A stretch of DNA of 7,812 bases from an uncultured Treponema sp. (GTDB taxonomy: Bacteria; Spirochaetota; Spirochaetia; Treponematales; Treponemataceae): NCBI GenBank assembly GCA_905372345.1, contig CAJPPE010000066.1, forward strand, positions 1 to 7,812, given 5' to 3'. Under the pieces are notes generated by a model, which was not told the DNA's origin, searched no databases, and saw nothing but the letters and a program-made list of their open reading frames with translations. A program made the translations under genes and the position numbers. This document shows, in pieces, positions 5,609 to 7,812 of this stretch (position 1 is its first letter; the number at the start of each line of letters is the position of its first letter).

Positions 5609-6025
5609 ATGTTTAGTCCCAAACGTGTAAAACATAGAAAGGTTCAGCGCGGTAGAATCAAGGGCGAAGCTACTCGATGCAATAACATCGATTTCGGTGA
5701 TTACGCCTTAGTTTCTCTTGAGCCTTTTTTGCTTACAAACAGACAGATTGAAGCTGCCCGTGTTGCTTTGAATCGTAAGATTAAGCGAGGCGGAAAATTA
5801 TGGATTCGAGTTTTTCCGGATAAACCCTATTCAAAGAAACCCGCTGAAGTTCGAATGGGCGGCGGAAAAGGCGCCCCCGAATACTGGGTAGCGGTTGTAA
5901 AACCCGGAACTATTATTTTTGAATTAGCCGGCGTTGATAAAAATTTGGCCGAACAGGCTATGACCTTGGCAGGAAGCAAACTTCCCTTTAAGACAAGGTT
6001 TGCCGAGCAGATTCAGGCCGACTAA
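5609..6025 (+). CDS. rplP: 50S ribosomal protein L16
   Basis: L16 organises the A-site region of the 50S subunit and contacts tRNA and 5S rRNA surroundings. The 138-residue product begins [16 protein letters not shown] and includes [15 protein letters not shown] (42-56), the signature [26 protein letters not shown] (63-88) and [15 protein letters not shown] (91-105). Arg82 corresponds to E. coli Arg81, the residue hydroxylated by the oxygenase YcfD in that species; whether this organism has such an enzyme cannot be told here. GGGAGG at 5595-5600, inside the last codons of rpsC, is eight bases before the ATG, suggesting coupled translation. Length and order are ordinary. Confidence 0.98.
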   Translation: MFSPKRVKHRKVQRGRIKGEATRCNNIDFGDYALVSLEPFLLTNRQIEAARVALNRKIKRGGKLWIRVFPDKPYSKKPAEVRMGGGKGAPEYWVAVVKPGTIIFELAGVDKNLAEQAMTLAGSKLPFKTRFAEQIQAD

Positions 6026-6037
6026 GGAGCGTTTAAA

Positions 6038-6247
6038 ATGAAAAAGAAGTCAAAATACAGAGAAATGTCGTATAAAGAACTTGTTTCAAAACGCAATGAT
6101 CTAAAGCAAAAATACATGGATTTGAGATTTCAAGCTGTGGTAGGCCATTTGGATAACCCTCTTGAAAAGAGAAGCATGCGTCGTGAAATAGCGATGTTAA
6201 ATACTTTCATCCGCCAAAAAGAATTGGCCGGTGAAAGCGGAAATTAG
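6038..6247 (+). CDS. rpmC: 50S ribosomal protein L29
   Basis: L29 is a small helical protein beside L23 at the peptide exit. The 69-residue product has the expected two-helix pattern: YREMSYKELVSKRNDLKQKYMDLRFQAVVGHLDNP (7-41), then KRSMRREIAMLNTFIRQKEL (44-63). The Leu-Arg-Phe-Gln core and the Arg-Arg-Glu-Ile-Ala stretch are family features. It runs a few residues longer than the E. coli protein (63). TAAGGAG overlaps the rplP stop and is eight bases from the ATG. The stop is TAG, whose last two bases begin the AGGAG of rpsQ. Such short proteins are hard to call alone, but position and sequence agree fully. Confidence 0.97.
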   Translation: MKKKSKYREMSYKELVSKRNDLKQKYMDLRFQAVVGHLDNPLEKRSMRREIAMLNTFIRQKELAGESGN

Positions 6248-6257
6248 GAGCTAACCC

Positions 6258-6530
6258 GTGGAAACAACAGAAAATACAAAAAAAATCGGGAAGCGCGAGT
6301 TTGTCGGAATCGTAACAAGCGACAAGATGAATAAAACCATCGTCGTTGAAGTCCGAACTAAAAAGCTTCATAAGCTTTACAAAAAATACGTATCGAGCAG
6401 TAAAAAATACAAGGCTCACGATGAAGAGAATACGGCTCACATCGGCGATACCGTAAGAATTGTAGAGCATAAGCCCATCAGTAAGGATAAGGCTTGGATG
6501 CTTACTGAAGTTATTGAGCGGGCTAAGTAA
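6258..6530 (+). CDS. rpsQ: 30S ribosomal protein S17
   Basis: S17 is a primary 16S rRNA binding protein of the small-subunit body with an OB fold. The 90-residue product has a short polar N-terminal lead (ETTENTKK), then KREFVGIVTSDKMNKTIVVEV (12-32), HKLYKKYVSSSKKYKAHDEEN (38-58) containing the KxHDE signature, and GDTVRIVEHKPISKDK (63-78). It starts with GTG at 6258; AGGAG at 6246-6250 is seven bases upstream and overlaps the rpmC TAG stop. It is the last gene of the classical S10 operon, but here rplN follows after only 18 bases. Confidence 0.98.
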   Translation: METTENTKKIGKREFVGIVTSDKMNKTIVVEVRTKKLHKLYKKYVSSSKKYKAHDEENTAHIGDTVRIVEHKPISKDKAWMLTEVIERAK

Positions 6531-6548
6531 GGCAAGGAGTTAAGGTAA

Positions 6549-6917
6549 ATGATACAGGTTGAAACAAGATTAAACGTTGCCGATAACTCAGGCGCTAAAC
6601 TCGTCGAATGTATTAAGGTTATCGGCGGATCAAAACGCAGATACGCAGGTATTGGGGATATAATCGTTGTGGCAGTAAAAGAAGCCTTGCCGACATCGGT
6701 TATTAAAAAGGGTACGGTAGAAAAAGCCGTTATTGTGCGTGTTTCAAAAGAATACCGCCGTCCCGACGGAACTTATATTCGCTTTGACGATAACGCTTGC
6801 GTAATCGTTGACGATAATAAAAACCCTAAGGGAAAACGTATTTTCGGCCCTGTAGCCAGAGAGCTTCGTGATCATGATTACATGAAGATAGTTTCTCTTG
6901 CTCCGGAAGTTCTTTAA
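6549..6917 (+). CDS. rplN: 50S ribosomal protein L14
   Basis: L14 lies at the subunit interface, forms bridges with 16S rRNA, and in many bacteria is the binding site of the silencing factor RsfS. The 122-residue product matches the usual length exactly. It opens with [20 protein letters not shown] and carries [14 protein letters not shown] (70-83) and [16 protein letters not shown] (92-107), which are diagnostic. AAGGAG at 6534-6539 precedes the ATG by nine bases; a second AAGG (6542-6545) is too close to be the main site. It is the first gene of the spc set. No terminator or separate promoter lies in the 18-base gap from rpsQ. Nothing in the protein departs from the family. Confidence 0.99.
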   Translation: MIQVETRLNVADNSGAKLVECIKVIGGSKRRYAGIGDIIVVAVKEALPTSVIKKGTVEKAVIVRVSKEYRRPDGTYIRFDDNACVIVDDNKNPKGKRIFGPVARELRDHDYMKIVSLAPEVL

Positions 6918-6926
6918 GGAGAGTTT

Positions 6927-7241
6927 ATGGCAGGAAAGATGAAAATTCACCGCAATGATAATGTTGAAATTATTGCAGGTAAGGAAAGGGGCAAGCGGGG
7001 CGAAGTCGTAAAGGTCTTGCAGGAAGATAACAAGGTTATCGTCGGCGGGCTTAATATGATAAAAAAAGCCATGCGCAAAAGAAGCCAGCAGGATCAGGGC
7101 GGAATTGTAGAAATTGAAGCTCCGATATCTGCATCCAATGTTATGATTATATGCAAAAAATGCGGAAAAACCCGTATTGCATATGAAATAAAGGACGGCA
7201 AAAAAACAAGAATTTGCCGTAAGTGTGGAGAAGCGTTATAA
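6927..7241 (+). CDS. rplX: 50S ribosomal protein L24, four-cysteine (zinc-ribbon) form
   Basis: L24 is one of the proteins that starts 50S assembly and later sits near the tunnel exit. The 104-residue product has an N-terminal KOW domain ([17 protein letters not shown], 9-25), [13 protein letters not shown] (37-49), [11 protein letters not shown] (57-67) and [12 protein letters not shown] (72-83). Cys76, Cys79, Cys97 and Cys100 make two CxxC pairs about 17 residues apart, the zinc-ribbon form seen in many non-proteobacterial L24 proteins and missing from E. coli L24. AAGGAG overlapping the rplN stop is five bases from the ATG. Its TAA stop overlaps the rplE ATG by one base. Metal binding is inferred from the cysteines only. 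Confidence 0.98.
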   Translation: MAGKMKIHRNDNVEIIAGKERGKRGEVVKVLQEDNKVIVGGLNMIKKAMRKRSQQDQGGIVEIEAPISASNVMIICKKCGKTRIAYEIKDGKKTRICRKCGEAL

Positions 7242-7792
7242 TGAGTAATTACGTACCTCGGCTTAAGAAAGTCTATACAGAACAAATCATGCCCGAGCTT
7301 AAAAAGGAATTTAACTACAGTTCCGTTATGCAAATTCCTCGGCTTAAAAAAGTCGTAGTAAGCATGGGCGTTGGTGTAGCTCTCACGAATAGGAAACTAC
7401 TTGATGCTGCAGTAACTGACCTTGAAACAATCACCGGTCAAAAAGCTGTGAAAACAAAGGCAAGAAAGAGTATAGCAAACTTTAAACTTCGTGAGGGAAA
7501 TGAGATTGGGGCAATGGTAACTTTGCGCGGTGCTAGAATGTATGAATTCTTAGACCGCTTTATCAATGTTGCTTTGCCGCGTGTTAAGGATTTCCGCGGA
7601 GTTAACCCGAACGGTTTTGACGGTCGCGGAAACTATTCAGTGGGTATTACCGAGCAGATCATCTTCCCCGAAATCGACTTCGACAAGATCGAACGCATTT
7701 CAGGATTGAATGTGAGCGTAGTAACTTCTGCCGAGACTGATCAAGAGGCAAGATCGCTTCTTGCAAAGTTTGGTATGCCCTTTAGGAAGTAA
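7241..7792 (+). CDS. rplE: 50S ribosomal protein L5
   Basis: L5 binds 5S rRNA in the central protuberance and contacts the P-site tRNA and the small-subunit head. The 183-residue product contains [17 protein letters not shown] (29-45), [22 protein letters not shown] (65-86), the [25 protein letters not shown] block (96-120) and [18 protein letters not shown] (131-148), all typical. The ATG at 7241 overlaps the rplX stop (TAATG), which favours stop-start coupling; GGAG at 7227-7230 is ten bases upstream. A longer in-frame GTG start at 7223 would lie inside rplX, lacks its own ribosome binding site and adds six residues atypical of L5, so it is rejected. PRLKKV occurs twice (6-11 and 33-38) from nearly identical 18-base stretches. 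Confidence 0.98.
   Translation: MSNYVPRLKKVYTEQIMPELKKEFNYSSVMQIPRLKKVVVSMGVGVALTNRKLLDAAVTDLETITGQKAVKTKARKSIANFKLREGNEIGAMVTLRGARMYEFLDRFINVALPRVKDFRGVNPNGFDGRGNYSVGITEQIIFPEIDFDKIERISGLNVSVVTSAETDQEARSLLAKFGMPFRK
7256..7354 (+). repeat. Pair of near-identical 18-base direct repeats in rplE
   Basis: Bases 7256-7273 and 7337-7354 agree at 17 of 18 positions and are 81 bases apart, in the same reading frame. Both encode PRLKKV. Other L5 proteins also have a PRLK-type start and a later PRLEKVVV, so the repeat may simply reflect protein constraint. Confidence 0.5.
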
Positions 7793-7803
7793 GAGAGGAT
7801 TTC

Positions 7804-7812
7804 ATGGCTACA
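7804..7812 (+). CDS. rpsN: Start of the next gene, expected to be 30S ribosomal protein S14 (cut by window end)
   Basis: Only ATG GCT ACA (Met-Ala-Thr) is visible. AGAGGA at 7794-7799 ends about five bases before the ATG, a proper ribosome binding site, and the gap from rplE is 11 bases, so a gene clearly starts here. In the conserved spc order the gene after rplE is rpsN, whose protein usually begins MAK or similar. The identity therefore rests on gene order, not on sequence. Whether it is the zinc-binding short form of S14 cannot be seen. Confidence 0.65.

Larger units (their letters stand above)
175..7812 (+). other. Ribosomal-protein superoperon (tuf, complete S10 set, start of spc set)
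   Basis: Sixteen consecutive plus-strand genes are arranged in the conserved order. Gaps in order from tuf to rpsN are 65, 62, 14, 2, 33, 12, 10, 2, 2, 12, 10, 18, 9, a one-base overlap, and 11. Only the first two exceed 33 bases. The sole terminator-like structure in the plus orientation is the weak hairpin after tuf. Starts are ATG except GTG for rpsS and rpsQ. Stops are TAA except TAG for rplB, rpsS, rplV and rpmC; TGA is not used. Co-transcription is inferred from spacing. Confidence 0.9.

Noticed and set aside
5857..5876. GGGCG/CGCCC pairing in rplP
   Set aside because: Five pairs with a ten-base loop in Gly-rich coding sequence; not unusual.
6362..6378. AAAGCTT-CAT-AAGCTTT inverted repeat in rpsQ
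   Set aside because: Only seven pairs with a three-base loop, explained by repeated Lys-Leu codons.
6659..6664. TATAAT inside rplN
   Set aside because: No -35-like sequence at 15-18 bases and no TG extension; the hexamer alone is expected by chance.
1..7812. Mobile elements, CRISPR arrays, tRNA or rRNA genes, defence or secondary-metabolite genes
   Set aside because: Nearly all of the window is accounted for by conserved translation genes; the remaining spacers are at most 174 bases and show none of these.

Overview
The window is the front part of a bacterial ribosomal-protein superoperon. All sixteen genes are on the plus strand: tuf, then the complete S10-operon order (rpsJ, rplC, rplD, rplW, rplB, rpsS, rplV, rpsC, rplP, rpmC, rpsQ), then the start of the spc operon (rplN, rplX, rplE, and the first three codons of what should be rpsN). 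Every protein is a full-length, recognisable member of its family. The EF-Tu has a spirochaete-like sequence. tuf standing directly before rpsJ, moderate AT-richness and strong AGGAGG-type ribosome binding sites also fit a Treponema close to T. denticola. The genus call is fairly confident, the species call is not; both come from remembered sequence character, not a search.

Layout. Positions 1-174 form an AT-rich leader with a weak sigma-70-like promoter candidate, a possible short hydrophobic reading frame (15-77) and the tuf ribosome binding site. tuf (175-1362) is followed by a 65-base spacer holding a long imperfect hairpin (1365-1412). After a second spacer of 62 bases (1737-1798), gaps shrink to between 33 bases and a one-base overlap, with several ribosome binding sites buried in the preceding gene or its stop codon. 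The S10 and spc gene sets are joined by only 18 bases (rpsQ to rplN) with no terminator, so one transcript probably covers everything.

Function. EF-Tu delivers aminoacyl-tRNA. The S10-set genes supply proteins of the small-subunit head (S10, S19, S3) and body (S17), the peptidyl-transferase environment (L2, L3, L16) and the exit tunnel (L4, L22, L23, L29). The spc-set genes supply L14, L24, L5 and S14. Co-transcription with closely spaced translation starts keeps their supply balanced.

I see no mobile element, CRISPR array, tRNA, rRNA or defence gene, and no previously undescribed multi-gene system. The points most worth a second look are small. (1) The tuf-rpsJ hairpin carries a boxA-like sequence next to the gene for S10, which is also NusE, the boxA-binding partner of NusB; on the minus strand it looks like an intrinsic terminator. 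(2) Two mutually exclusive small hairpins involve the rplB ribosome binding site. (3) A perfect 11-bp hairpin lies inside rpsC. (4) Promoter-like sequences lie inside rplC, rpsC and at the rplX-rplE junction. (5) A few residue differences occur at otherwise conserved ribosomal sites (L2, L22, EF-Tu).
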